A stretch of DNA of 64,000 nt from NCBI GenBank assembly GCA_047967505.1, contig CM106540.1; one strand, 5' to 3'. Under the pieces are notes generated by a model. It made no database searches. It worked only from the letters and a program-made list of their open reading frames with translations, and had not been told where the DNA came from. Source of the DNA: Dipteris shenzhenensis (Eukaryota; Polypodiophyta; Polypodiopsida; Gleicheniales). Positions 36,001 through 49,196 of the stretch are shown in pieces. Position 1 is the first letter of the stretch, and every line of letters starts with the position of its first letter. Made by a program: the position numbers and the translations under genes.

Positions 36001-36234
36001 CCATCAAGGGCTAGAGGAAGGGGGTTTTTACTCTGAGTGATGGTATTTATTAGGGTTTTCAGTAACGTGGTAGAATTCGGCAGATGGGCTAGAGCTAACA
36101 CTGGCAGGTCATGTAGGCAACAACCAGATGACCAGACCAAGGCAAAGATCGTGCAGATGCATTCAGAGTTGACTAGAGTGTACACAAGGAATGCAGTGTT
36201 GACAAAAACGGTTCAATTAACCATGTGTTAAAAG

Positions 36235-36505
36235 GGTTGGTTAATATACTGCCACATCAGCACTATATGCCACATCAGTTGACCTATGGTTTGTCCATGT
36301 CAGCAGACTTTCATCCACAAGCCACATCATCATCTACCACGTCAGCAGTGACATGTCAGCCTGCCACATTAGTAGGGAACACCTCAGCTGCCCGGTCAGT
36401 AGTGCCACCTCAGCACAGTGCCTCACAGGCACACTTTGTATTTTGCATGTGGCATGTAGTGTCTTGTCATCATGCCATGTCACCATGTGCCTTCTAAGCA
36501 CAGTG
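36235..36505. repeat. Degenerate minisatellite (GCCACATCAGC type)
   Basis: About ten imperfect copies of a 10-20 bp unit around CCACATCAGC/CACGTCAGC, including a nearby repeated CACAGTGCC(T/A)CACA(G/A)GCACAC. Not coding. Confidence 0.6.
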
Positions 36506-39300
36506 CCACACAAGCACACTGTATGTGACCTCCACAACCACATCATCAATTTGGACCCCCTCCTTGGATCAAAATTTGGCCATCCTTTCGGGAGCCATAA
36601 CTTTTGATCCAAGGGGAATTTGGAGGTGATCTAAAAAGAAAAAGTGCTCGCCAGCTTGCGCTCTACACATTGAGCATCTTATATCTTCCATCTAACATTT
36701 CCACAGGACAGCATCATCAAAACCTCATCATCAGAACCACCTCCTGATCCGTTGCAGCACCCAGCACATTAAATGAATACATATAAAATTCATTTGCTGC
36801 ATTTTGTGATTAGACTTGTAGTCTAGTTGTAGACTAGCACCGCCCTAGAGGAGATCCAACTCCACCAAGCCAAGTTAACCATTGCCACATTACCTGATTA
36901 GTTCCCACCGGCGTTAGTCCCATCGGACCTACCATCGGTATACACATTCACACATTGACACCAGTTCAGTTCTCTTGGCATTTGGCACTTCAGCACCTCA
37001 GTGTGACACTTGGTAGAGTGATCTTCCTCGGATTCAAGATTGTGCATTCTTCTTGCATGCACATATGCCACCCATGTACAGTCATTTTCATTGACTATTT
37101 TTTGGCATTGGTTCCTGCACACATACACATCAGGCTTCTATAGCCTCTTGGCTATCCCAACATGCACTTGTCATCATTTTACTACAGGCTTGATCCTTGG
37201 CATACATAGTTCTCACATGACTTGGTTTTGACCTTTTAGCGTAAGTTCCCCAGTGGTAGCTCACAGAGAGTGTTCTCATGGGTACAGACACTCTCATTGA
37301 TACACGGGTAAGCCTCTTGCACAGAGCACCAGACTGCCTCCATCATGGAGTTATCTGTTTCACGTAGTTGATGATACAGCAGTCATGACTCTGGATGAGA
37401 TCCATGAGTGGAAAGAGAACCTACTTCGACCATTCATTGCCATAGGGTATGTTCCAGTGTATGATGCCGACATATGATGCCGACTCGAGCCTCATTGGCC
37501 TTGAAAGATCAAATACAGATGCTTTAGATGTTAGCATTGTTCAGCCGACAATTTCTAATCATGCACACTTGTCGGTAAGCTCTCAACATGAGGCACACTT
37601 CTCGGTCAGCCCTTAGCATGAGGCAAATTTGACGATGAGCCCTCAGTATGAGGCAATCCCATTGACATCAACTCAAACTGATTCTTGTGATGCACATCCA
37701 TCACCTTCATGCATGGATCCGACTCCATCCTTTGCCACAGATGGAGATACTCAGCAGGAGTTCACCATTGATCATGCAGTCTTACAACAGGAAAGTCCTT
37801 AGTACGAGATCTTCTACCGCATGCAGAGATTTATGCCATAGCGCATCCAGCTCTTCAGATGATTCCATTCCAGCAACCAACACTGATGCCTTCACCTCTG
37901 ATACGGGGCACATCATCTCCTTGGACACAGTTTCCATGAGCAATATAGATCAACTGTTCAATCCACAGGACATTCCAGCATCGGCTCAGTTATGCTGCAT
38001 TGCACCACCCTTGGATCCAGTCATCACCATCTCCGATCAGCAGATCATACCTCAGCACGAGAATACCTATGCATCAGTTTGGTCCTGACCCAATGTAGTA
38101 GACATCATCAGGTTCACCCATAGCGCAACCTGGGGAGACTCGGTGTTTCAGTATGCACTTATGGTTGTCGTATACATTCCATACTTGATGCAGATTAGTG
38201 GTTGGATCCATGGCTTCAGATTGGTCCCTTCATCAGCATTCGGCACCGTGTATGCCTCAGGGACTTCTTATGTTTTCATAGATGTATTTCAAGCTTCTAG
38301 GCCTTTATACTGCCAGCTCCTTCTTGATGAGCCTATGACACATGCTATATCCCATGCCGATGGATGTTTAGCCATGCACACACAACAGATGACCTTCAGC
38401 TCATGACAGTTGAGCATACAGGTTTGATAGGTTGCCATACCTTGTCATTTGTATGGGCCTCTTATTCAGCAAAGTAGCATATCATACCTACACCTTCGGC
38501 CCCATATTTTCAACCCAGGCCTGGATCACTCTGTCCACATCGATTATGTGGTCTTCGATCCCGCATCATTCGATGGAGATTATTCTACTGCAGCATATGT
38601 ACCTCCGCTATTGCTACTAGTTCTTTTGGGTTGGTCACACTCTCATATGTCACAACCTACTGTATTACATCACCATACATCGACTAGCCTGACATCCAGA
38701 TGCCTCTTCTTCAGAGCAGTTGCACAGTCCATGGCGACTCATGACATGTTCAATCATGCAGCCATACATGCACTCATCCATGAAGTCATCTTTTGATAGA
38801 CCAGTCTTTGATCTAGGTGGACTTGACTTACTGCATATTTCCTTCCTCTTCCTTTCGGCCTATCTTCTGGGTTTCATTCCCAAAGGCGAAGGATGACCCA
38901 TAACTTAAGAAGGGGAAATCCACATTATGTACAGGATCATAAGTTGCACTCATTGTACATGCTTCCACTACGTAGTCACTGTGCCCACATATGCACATAC
39001 TGCTCTGATTTCTTTCAGTTTTCTTTAAAGTTTTGGATGCTCATGCACCCTCTACTTAGCTAGTGCAATTTAAGAGGGGGTCTTAAAGATAGTGTAAATT
39101 GCACTATCCACATAGGGCATAGGGGCAAACCCTAACCCTAACCATAAGAGGTTCACATGTATATCTTCATGTTCATTGTCAATACACTTAGTGTACAGGT
39201 ATCTATATTATGTGCACTCCTCTCTGAGCTCTCCCTCTCTCGCGTCCACTATCAGTCCCATGGGTATCCGAAAAGATGAAATATCTACCTTAACCGTTGC
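36506..39300. other. Unidentified repetitive DNA, possibly a decayed LTR element
   Basis: Only broken plus-strand frames are present (for example 37687-38088). A repeated peptide-like pattern, SSQHEAHFSVSPQ..EANLTMSPQYEA, occurs near 37580-37660 across stops. Near the right end TTAAGAGGGGGTCTTAA (39069-39085) looks like a polypurine tract and is followed at about 39095 by TGTAAATTGCACTATCC, a possible LTR start. No RT, integrase or gag motif was recognised, so the class is uncertain. Confidence 0.35.
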
Positions 39301-39305
39301 CTCCT

Positions 39306-41150
39306 CTACCTTGGAAAGGATCCATGGTGCCTTTGGGAGAACAATTCATGGAGGATGCTCTTGGGTTTTTGAACCACCCTCCTAAGTTGTAGAACCATGC
39401 TCTTGAGTTCTACGTACATGCTCTTGGGGCCACAAGTGAGGCATCCTACCCATTTTGTGCAAGTCTTTTCGCACTCCCCTTGTGTCTTTGTCACTAACCA
39501 AGTGTGCCCAAATAGAAGCCCCCACATTCTTAAAGATATGCATGGGATTAAAGAGATGATTGATTCATAACTTGCCCCATTATGGTAGGTCGTGAAAGAT
39601 AGACAGCTGGTCCATACCAGGAGGAGGCTCCTCACTATTAGCTCTCCAATCCCAAATCCAGTTACTTTCCTTCCTACAAACTGGTGGTGGATCAAGTTGA
39701 CCTTCACGTGAAGGATGATCAAGTAGAAGATATTGAGCATGACCTTCATAAACCATCTTCCTCACATGTTTGGAGTGTCGTGCATTCATGCTAGGGCCAC
39801 AAATAGGACAAGTATGGTACCCTTGTGTTTTAAGTCCTACATATATGCATGGACACAGAGGTCATTAGACATGCATAGATCACAACACAATAAAATCATA
39901 AAGGTATCAACAAGCATGCAAAAGCACATACCTATGCACTCCCCAAATCTTGGATAGCCATGCATGGTCCATATCAAAATTCCTCTGATGCACATGTCTG
40001 TGGCCCACCTTGGGGCTCTAGAAATTTGTTAGACATGTATGCCCCTCCATAGGGTTTGCAGCTCCTTGATCAAGGGAGCCATGTACACATCCTTATTTTT
40101 GGACTTGTACTTCCCCAACACAAGTAGGGCAAGCATGAGGTGTCCCTTCTTTATTATTAGCCATGGCAGGATATTGTAGTTCACCAAGACTATGGGCATG
40201 TTGACCAAGATGTGGAGATTAACCTGAATGGGTTCACACCATGCATTGCGAGCCCGAGATCTAAATTGCATGGCTCCCTCGCAAAGTCTAGCCACATGTT
40301 GTCTATGTGCTTCTAAGCAACATAATCTACTAGGATCCTTAAAGTGTCATCGATGGACCGGTGTGTAGCATGCCACATCATCAATTGTTGCACAATGGAC
40401 TTTCTCTGGACTTTCATCTGAACATGTGCTATATTTTGGGGATCATGGAAAAATGTCTCAAGAACTTCACTGGGGTCGCCTCCCCCAGCAAGTACTCCTA
40501 TCCGTAGCACTGTGCTCCAGAACCCAGGCAATTAACAAAATCACCATACTCGTGTGATGAAACAAAATACAATCATTAGGACAAGCGTGAATGATGTCAT
40601 AATCCATCCCAACCATCATCAACATCTTCTTTGCTTCGTCTCTGGAATTGGGCATGGTATTTGGGACATGCAACATCTTCTGCAGGAACCTATTACGATT
40701 TGCATATCCAAGAGACTTTGTGAATGAGATACTAATTAATTAAAACAATTAGGAATGAGATACTAAGATCCAGGCTCCAAACCTCATCAAGGTTGAGATA
40801 CTTGTGTGTGACCATCCATACTTTGCTTGCAAACTCAAGATTGAGAGGCAAGCTCGTAGTTTTGACATCCTCGCACCATCATACAACACTGTTGATGCCA
40901 AATCTCGCATCACGGTCTCATGCTCAGACATCTCACCCCCATCTCCTATGGTGCCTCCACAAAAAGAATCCATCATGTCTGCCATATTCTCGTCTTCCTC
41001 TAGAGGATCATCCTTAAGGTCATCTTGCTCGAACTGTGGTGGTGGTGCACGTGCTCCCTTGCTGCTCTCCTCATCCTGTATAATATAATGACGCAAGGTT
41101 AGTGTGTGCAACAAGGACCAGTAATATAAATATCCATGAATCATTCAAAT
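39306..41150 (-). pseudogene. Second CACTA transposase (Tnp2) relic
   Basis: Minus-strand fragments match the transposase at 25.4-29.6 kb in order: a 5' acidic segment (41090-40800: DDLKDDPLEEDENMADMM), AGMDYDIIHACPNDCILF-type sequence (40650-40560), NYNILPWLIIKKGHLMLALLVLGKYKSKNKDVYMAPLIKEL in pieces (40190-40040) and a HIFKNVGASIWAHL-type segment (39545-39490). Many frame breaks and stops are present, and the DUF4218/DUF4216 parts are missing. It is older or more decayed than CACTA 1. It lies on the same strand as, and downstream of, the methyltransferase-like gene at 42.05-45.8 kb. Confidence 0.65.
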
Positions 41151-42050
41151 ATCATTGGTTTACTGATGATGCACTAGTATGTCAACTAATATCATGTTTT
41201 AGTGGTGCCTTCTCCTCAGACCCAAAGTAGACTCTTCAACTAAGTTGGCCACTCATGTATGTGATTCCATCCATGAACAAGGTTTGAACATATCGCACAA
41301 AACTTTTACCAAACGTGGAAGTTTTGCCCAGTATATTCCTAATTGAAAAAACATTAAATCCAGATCATGAATCCAAGATTCCACACTAAAAATTATAACC
41401 CACAAGCGTAATTTAAAATTTGAATTTCAATGAACCAATCCGACCAATAAATCTACGTGTCCACTTCAGCTTGCTCATCTATATGTAAGCTGCCAAGTGA
41501 TATTTTACAAACCACATGCAACAAGTTTACCAGATGCAGGTAATATAACAAGTAAGAGTGACGACGTATGAAGAAAAAGGAATGCACATCATAGAATCTT
41601 ACATTAAATAATGCCAACCAACAAAATAGAAGCTCAAGATTGTTTCCAAAAGCAAAAACAATCTGTACCTCCAATGTAGATTTTACTTGCGCATTAATAA
41701 ACTAGAGTGCACCCAAAAAAAGTTTTCCAAACTATTGTCTCATACACATAATGTCACAAAATTTCAGATAGCCAAAAATAAATATTGTGTATGTGAGATA
41801 GCACCAATGTCTAGTAGACCATAAAGTAGAACCATAAACTAATTCTCATCGGCGGAATCATCCACAAATAAAGTATGTCATCTCCTCTTCTCCCTCAACT
41901 CATATTTATATGATTTGTCGTTCCTTTCCATATGCATGACCATACTCTCTACGTAAGTTGGCAATTCACTTCAAAATGAAACTCTAAAACTCCCTTACAT
42001 GCATAAATGAAAGGTATTAATTCAAACTAAAGAACAACATTTTTTACTCA
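41151..42050. other. No gene seen; AT-rich spacer
   Basis: About 900 bases between the Tnp2 relic and the 3' end of the methyltransferase-like gene. No ORF, TIR or repeat was recognised. Confidence 0.4.
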
Positions 42051-45000
42051 CTAGTCCAATGGTACCGTAACATTGATTTCTTCCTCCTCAGCATCGATGT
42101 CCATGAGCATATGCTGCTGTGTAGACAATCCCACACCTGCATAAATAGCATCCACCACTCCTGGAAGTAGTCCAATACATATCTCTGGGTCATTGTCTAT
42201 TTCCAAGCAAGGGCGACCAGAGTGGAGTGCAGCCCTCAATCCTGGTCCTGTCCCTGCTCCATCTCAAGAATGGAACCATTTGGAGGACACAACATCTTCA
42301 AGAACATAAGTATGAATGCATGACTCTTCTCAAGAGATCCATGCCATGCACCTCCCTTGCCAACTCTTTTGGAACGATGGAATGAAGGCAAGTAATGTGG
42401 AAGCAAGTTACCATCTAAACTCATCCTCATCATGGAGGCCACACCCTTTGTTGATTGCATGTTAAATGTGGGTCTTTGTCCTATCCTCCTCATAGCCATA
42501 GCATGGAAAACATAAGACTATTCAAAAAAGCATGAGTCAATTTCTATGTGATTTATGATACAGAAGTAGAAGCAAACATACATCTGAAGACTCACCTTCA
42601 CACCAATCCCAAGTGTGTCTGAAATGCCTTGAGGTTCCATGCTTTGTACTATCCATCTGCTTGAAACAAAACAATATGTACTAGAATCAGACCCTAACCT
42701 ATAACCCGCAAGACTTCATGAAGTGTTCAACACAAATAAATTTACTTGCAAGCCACCTCCATTTTTAATCTTATTGCATAGTGCTCCACAGTAGGCAGAG
42801 TAGATGGAGAACAGAAAACCAAAGTCCACCCATTGTCATCCATCACAGCTACAGCAATGGCCAAGGAAGAGGAGATATGATCTTTTGAGATAACATTCCA
42901 AGGTGGAACCTCTCCTTCACCACCTGTAGCATACCCTGTGGGAAGATCCACAATGCAACAATCCACACTCCATGTGCATTGTTTAGAGTTTCGTTTCTTC
43001 CCTTGTTGGTGTAGAAGTGCAAAAAAATCGGATAATTCTTGATATCCATTTGCAAGCTATGATTGCACTATCTCTTTGCCCAATTTGATATAGTCAATCT
43101 CCCATACCTTTACCCAACTCCTAGGTATGAGGGGATGTTTCCAACGTGGCAAAAAAGACAATGGAACCCAAATAAATTCAATGGAGAAAGGCTTTCTCAC
43201 TATCCCAGAGTCATGAACTTCCAGAGTATCTACAAACATAATGCATATCAAATGACAATACTAGACTAAAAGAAGTTGGAAAACTTCAACAAAGATATTT
43301 CAGCTTACCATCTCCATCCAAGTCGGTATTCTTCCTTCTCCCTAGTTTTGCAAGATCAGGATTCCCTATATTTTCCTTTTGTTTATCCACCAACATCTTT
43401 TGTTGCTCCTCAAGATTTTTACGTTGCTCCTCGGTCATGTCTCCAGAGGATCCAGAATCAGATTTACATTGACCTTCCAGAATCAGATTTACATTGACCT
43501 TTTGAATGCCTTATCAAGAAACCCATGGAGCAAGTCAATCACAAAAAACTAGTTAAGAACAAGAGGCACATAAATAACAAACATGAAAAGTATACCTCTC
43601 TAGCATTAATGCCTCCTCCTCCACACACTTTCCACTACTCATCTCTATCCAACATGGACAATGCTTTCTCTCCCACTCTGAAAACCTTATAGTTCCTTTT
43701 GCAGTTATGTCCTCACGAAAGACTTTATGTATGTACATGTAATAGGTAGGAGGATTGAGCACTGTCCATGCCTTGCAAATAGATGGAATGGTCTGTATCT
43801 TTTTTGTTTCTAGCAAATGAAGAATAAACCTACTCAAAACCCAAGCAATTGAAAGCATAGAATAATATGAAATAGAAATTCAAGAATTAGGCAATGAAAG
43901 ATGAATGCTTACCTAAAAACAACTCTTCTGCTTGCATTCACAAGGTCAACCTATTTTGCAGGCATGGTAGCCACAGACATGAAGGATGCAAAAGGCTCAT
44001 ACAAATCACTCCGATGTCTTGCCACAATATCCTCAAAATATTCGCATAGTGTAGGATGCTCTAGCAACTCCAAAGGAGAAACACCAACAAAGGAAGCCTG
44101 AACCTGTGACAACAACCTATGACACTCTTCAAGAACCTGGTCCATAAAAACTTCCTTTGCAAGCCACCCAATGAAGGCATGGTCACTTGTTGGCATTCCA
44201 TAACTATTCTTCAAATTCAAATCAGACCCAAGTAAAGATAATAATGAAAGTTTCCTAGCCTTGCTGCAAGAAGCAATGGCCACTTGATACAACTTGTCTA
44301 GTGTAATTTTAGCGGTTGTGTCTTCATATGGCAAGGACCATAATTTGTGAAACCAATCTTTGCCATGTGTAGGATTTATTATTGACAAAATTTGTGAAAA
44401 CCACACAAAAGAAATTCAGCATGACATTTGAAAGCAATGCATATCAATACTAGACAAAGGGAAATGCACAAACTCACCCTGTGCACCTTTCTCCTGTATG
44501 TTTGAGTGACTGTTCTTTTAATCCCAACTATTTTAACAACTCTTTCATCTTTATTCATTCTAGGAGGTGGCTTCTTACAAGCTGCTTCAAAATCAGATTT
44601 CCACTTGCCCTACAAAAGCAAGTATGCAGCAAAGCTATAATTCAAACTATATACAAAAGCAGAAGGAAAGAAAGCATGAGGTAGAAAGTTTAAGAACTCA
44701 CAGCGTAAACCATGCGACCAAGAATAGCCTATGTGAGGGGATACCAAACCCTTCTTGCTTGACCAATCTCCTTTTGCCGTACAACCTCAATATTTTTCTT
44801 TTCTTCTTCCTTGAAATCCTCTAGAAATACTTGTGCATCACAACTAACAAGTGTACTTGTATGATACAAGTAATCTTTAAGATGTGTTCTGACAATTGCC
44901 TCCTCATTCAATCTGGACAATGGAATTTGTTTTAGCATTAACTTAGTTGAAATTAGAAATATGTTCTTGAAACAACTAGTGGAAGAAAGAAAGATGATAC

Positions 45001-45760
45001 TCACAAGTTAAACCTTTCTAAAGCTGCAATCAACCTCAACTTATTGTCAGGCTCTGGAGCTATAATACGTGCATGAATCCTGATATGCCTTGCCTTGTTA
45101 TTAACAAAGACCTCCCCAATGCTCTCCATCCATGAGGCAGTTCGATGGTTTCCCTCCCACACATATAACATCTTGCAGGATAGGAATTTCCATGCAGGAG
45201 TTTGTTGAAGCTCATGCTCAAACTCATCATTCATAGCATGCCAATGCTTATACCATGAAGCTCTTATCTCATCATCCACCTCTTTGGTTGTCCCATCAGA
45301 CATCCCAACTAAAATAATAAAGGACCCCTTTGTGGGGACATATCCCTCCATCTCAAATGCTCTCTTGAGAATGGAGAGATCATTCCTAAGTTGTCTCACC
45401 TTAGGGTTGATAAGTAATCTGCACAAAGGGATACGGGGAGGTACCATTCCTCTATTGACAGTTATGGACTCAAGAAAATCACTTCTAACATTACTATCCA
45501 TTGATTCAGGGACAAATTCATCACCTTATGTATCACCCTTAGCCTTTCCACTGTCCTTCTTGCTAGCAGACTCTTTCTCCACCGATCTCTCTTCAACCTC
45601 CTCTACATTTGGAGATTTGGCTTGTGTGTCAGCAGATGTGGGGGATGGTGTTGTTGGTGCTTGCTCTTTTTTTTTTGCAGTCTTTTTCTTCTTACCACTA
45701 GCCTATCCACCTATAGGAGATTTTCTCTTTCATGACCTAGTCACGGCTTCTAGCATACAC
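42051..45760 (-). pseudogene. ParB-like domain plus beta-class amino-methyltransferase-like protein, multi-exon
   Basis: Approximate minus-strand exons: 45760-45001, about 44920-44729, 44610-44480, 44406-43951, 43858-43600, 43500-43310, 43251-42740, 42658-42598 and 42500-42051. The N-terminus is Lys-rich (SGKKKKTAKKK, NLS-like) then acidic. Near 45150 LYVWEGNHRTASW resembles the G-x-H-R motif of ParB/sulfiredoxin-fold proteins. Near 42950-42740, CCIVDLPTGY ... MDDNGWTLVFC fits motifs IV-VI of beta-class N4/N6 DNA methyltransferases. The last exon has KSHAFILMFLKMLCPPNGSIL (motif X/I start), AGTG (motif I loop, shifted frame) and GRPCLEIDNDPE (motif II), the right order for the beta class. Stops in the N-terminus, one near 43056 and a one-base shift near 42255 suggest inactivation. 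Function (DNA amino-methylation) is inferred. Confidence 0.6.
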
Positions 45761-45829
45761 AAAAGAAAATTGGATATTAGATCTCAGCCCCATCTCAGCC
45801 ATCATTCATTTTTTATTGTACTTTGAGTA

Positions 45830-46140
45830 GGAGCTAGGACCTCTGTCCCATTCCCCCCACAAATTCAAATCTCTAATATCCAAAATGACAACTTGTATAT
45901 ATTGATTGGAGTAAAGTAAGGATTAACTATTGACATAGCAACTAGAGAATTATGAAAGTAAAGAGTTTACAGTTGGAGCATTTGAAGCAATGGGAAGTTA
46001 CAATAGTCTACATCTAGGTGCAAATGTCTACAAAAGAATATACTTGCACATATCCATGTGGCTGATACACCAAGAATGACCATCCAAGTGATCTTCAACA
46101 TGCTTGGATGTTAGAGATACAAGGTCTCTCTCATATCATA
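45830..46140. other. No gene seen
   Basis: AT-rich sequence 5' of the methyltransferase-like gene; no feature identified. Confidence 0.4.
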
Positions 46141-46149
46141 ATGAAGTCT

Positions 46150-47855
46150 TTCCCCCTATTCTGCTAGCGAAATGGGGTAGGGAGGGCATCAAGGATGCAT
46201 AGTGTTTGCATAGTAGAGAGGGCACATTCATAAGAAAGTGTTGTGAAGGAAGAAAGAACACTAAAATGGTGTTGCCTCGAGGTTGCCTCTCCCCTCTTCT
46301 GCTGGTGGAATAGGGAAAGGAAGCCATCAACTTGAAGCCCGGTTGGACATTATCAGATGCACTAGCCAGATGTGATGTAGGACTCCTCCAAGTGATATAG
46401 TGTTGCCTCTCCCCCTATTTTGCAGCAGAATATGATAGGGAGGCCATAATCTTGAAGCTTCCATGTGATCTTCAATATTCTTGGATGCTTGAGATGCAAT
46501 GAGCTTGAAGTATCCTTCAATATTTTTGGAGATGCAAGTGATCTTTATTTTTCAATATCACGGCAATCCCCTAATACATCAACTTGAAGCTTTGACGTAG
46601 CTTCCAAGTGATCTTCTAGATGCTTGGATGCTTGAGATGCAAGGATACTAATGGCAAAAAGGAACCTAACAGTCTCCATTCTTTTAAATTCATTTCATCA
46701 AAAGATGTATTCCTTTCATTAAAAAGACTATACGATTCCTATCAAGTGCATTCCAAAAACTATACAATCCCCAATTCTGCCGACGGAATAGGGTGAGAAT
46801 GACATTAAGAGGTTTCTTAATAAGGGGGATAGATTCAGTGAAAAGCTTTTTCAACCCAAAATGGAATACTCTCTATCTCCTCTTCCAGTGTTGCATACCT
46901 TCAATGGCAGACTCTCTATCTCCTCTCCAGTGCTGCATACCTTCAAGACCAGATTCCCTATGAAAAGCATGCTAGAGCTACTAAATCTTCAAGAAAGGCG
47001 CATCCATAAAAGCCTCTAGTGGCTTCAACAAGCCCAAACAAAATCCAAGGCTCCAACGCAAACAACAAACTAAGGCCCAAACAACATCCACCATGGTTCT
47101 TCCAATGCGAATGCACCAATTGACCTTCAACGTCCTTGAAGGAGGTAAGTGGCCCTAATGCAAATCCCCTATTCCGTTGGCGGAATAGGGGGGAGAGAGA
47201 CTCACAAGAACATCACTTTGCAGGGCTAAACTTGCGATAGACGATATGGCCGATCGAGCGTACCCATACATGTAGCATAATGTCATCTTTGAAGATAAAG
47301 ACAAAGAAATAAGTACTTGAAGACTTTGAAATACCCTTGTTGACGGAAAGACATATTCAAGATATATATATAAGCAGGAAGAGAATGAGTACGTCCAGGC
47401 TTTGAAATCACCTTGTCACTGGATCGTGACTCAAACCAGTCTGCAAGTGTGAATAGAAAGACAATGGACCCTGCTTCCAAGTAATCTCTAAGACCAATAG
47501 CACCACCAACTGCGACTCATACAGATACAATCACACTGTCATCACTCCAATGTATTATCCTCTTTTGATGCAAAAGTTGAGATGAAGAGTCCTCTTAATG
47601 TCTATCTCCCCCTATTTCGCTGGCGGAATAGGGGAGATAGAAGCTATTTCTTCCTACCATTCTACGGCCGCATCGTCATCTCTTTTTTGCAAAAACTATT
47701 ACGATGCATATAAATGTAATGGACAGCAAAATATATAACGATGCATATATATCGATGTCCCGCGGGACTGTAAGCTGTAGCGCCAGACGAAATGAAGAGT
47801 CCTCTTAACGTCTATCTCCCCCTCTTCCGCCAGCAGAATAGGGGGAGATAGAAGC
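46150..47855. repeat. Cluster of seven related palindromes
   Basis: Seven inverted repeats share the half-site CCCCCTATTCCGC, a 2-4 base centre, and GCGGAATAGGGGG: 46152-46180, 46289-46320, 46409-46442, 46769-46796, 47166-47191 (perfect 11-bp arms), 47601-47641 and 47811-47852 (arms near 20 bp, extended by TCTATCT/AGATAGA). The last two also share a flanking direct repeat, ATGAAGAGTCCTCTTAA. The sequence between copies is not repeated. No ORF is supported here. Confidence 0.85.
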
Positions 47856-48931
<1,076 letters not shown>

Positions 48932-49196
48932 TGAGTGTTGTGCCCTTTACTATTTTTGACCCTTGCAAATTATTTCTCGAATACTTTCTTGTTGAACAGG
49001 CCTCTCATTTGCGTGTGCTTGATTGGCGTTAATTTGTCCATGGTGGTTGGGATATCATCCGACTACACGTTGCCCTCGGAAAACAATAGTTCTGTTCTTT
49101 CGATTTTCCGGCATTAATTACATCAAACTGTTAACTACATCTATGATGAACGGCTGTAGCAGAGCGACGCTTGGAGACTGACCGTTTGCTATGTGA

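Noticed and set aside
39126-39142. CCCTAACCCTAACC as an interstitial telomere
   Set aside because: Only two to three units, and the common plant telomere is CCCTAAA. Too short to support a telomeric origin.
42051-45760. Bacterial contamination or recent bacterial insertion for the ParB/MTase-like locus
   Set aside because: The locus is split by introns with plant-like GT-AG borders, is AT-rich like its surroundings and is embedded in plant transposons.
46150-47855. Palindrome cluster as a CRISPR array
   Set aside because: Spacing is irregular (about 100-400 bp), units are palindromes with mismatches, and the context is a plant nuclear genome with introns.
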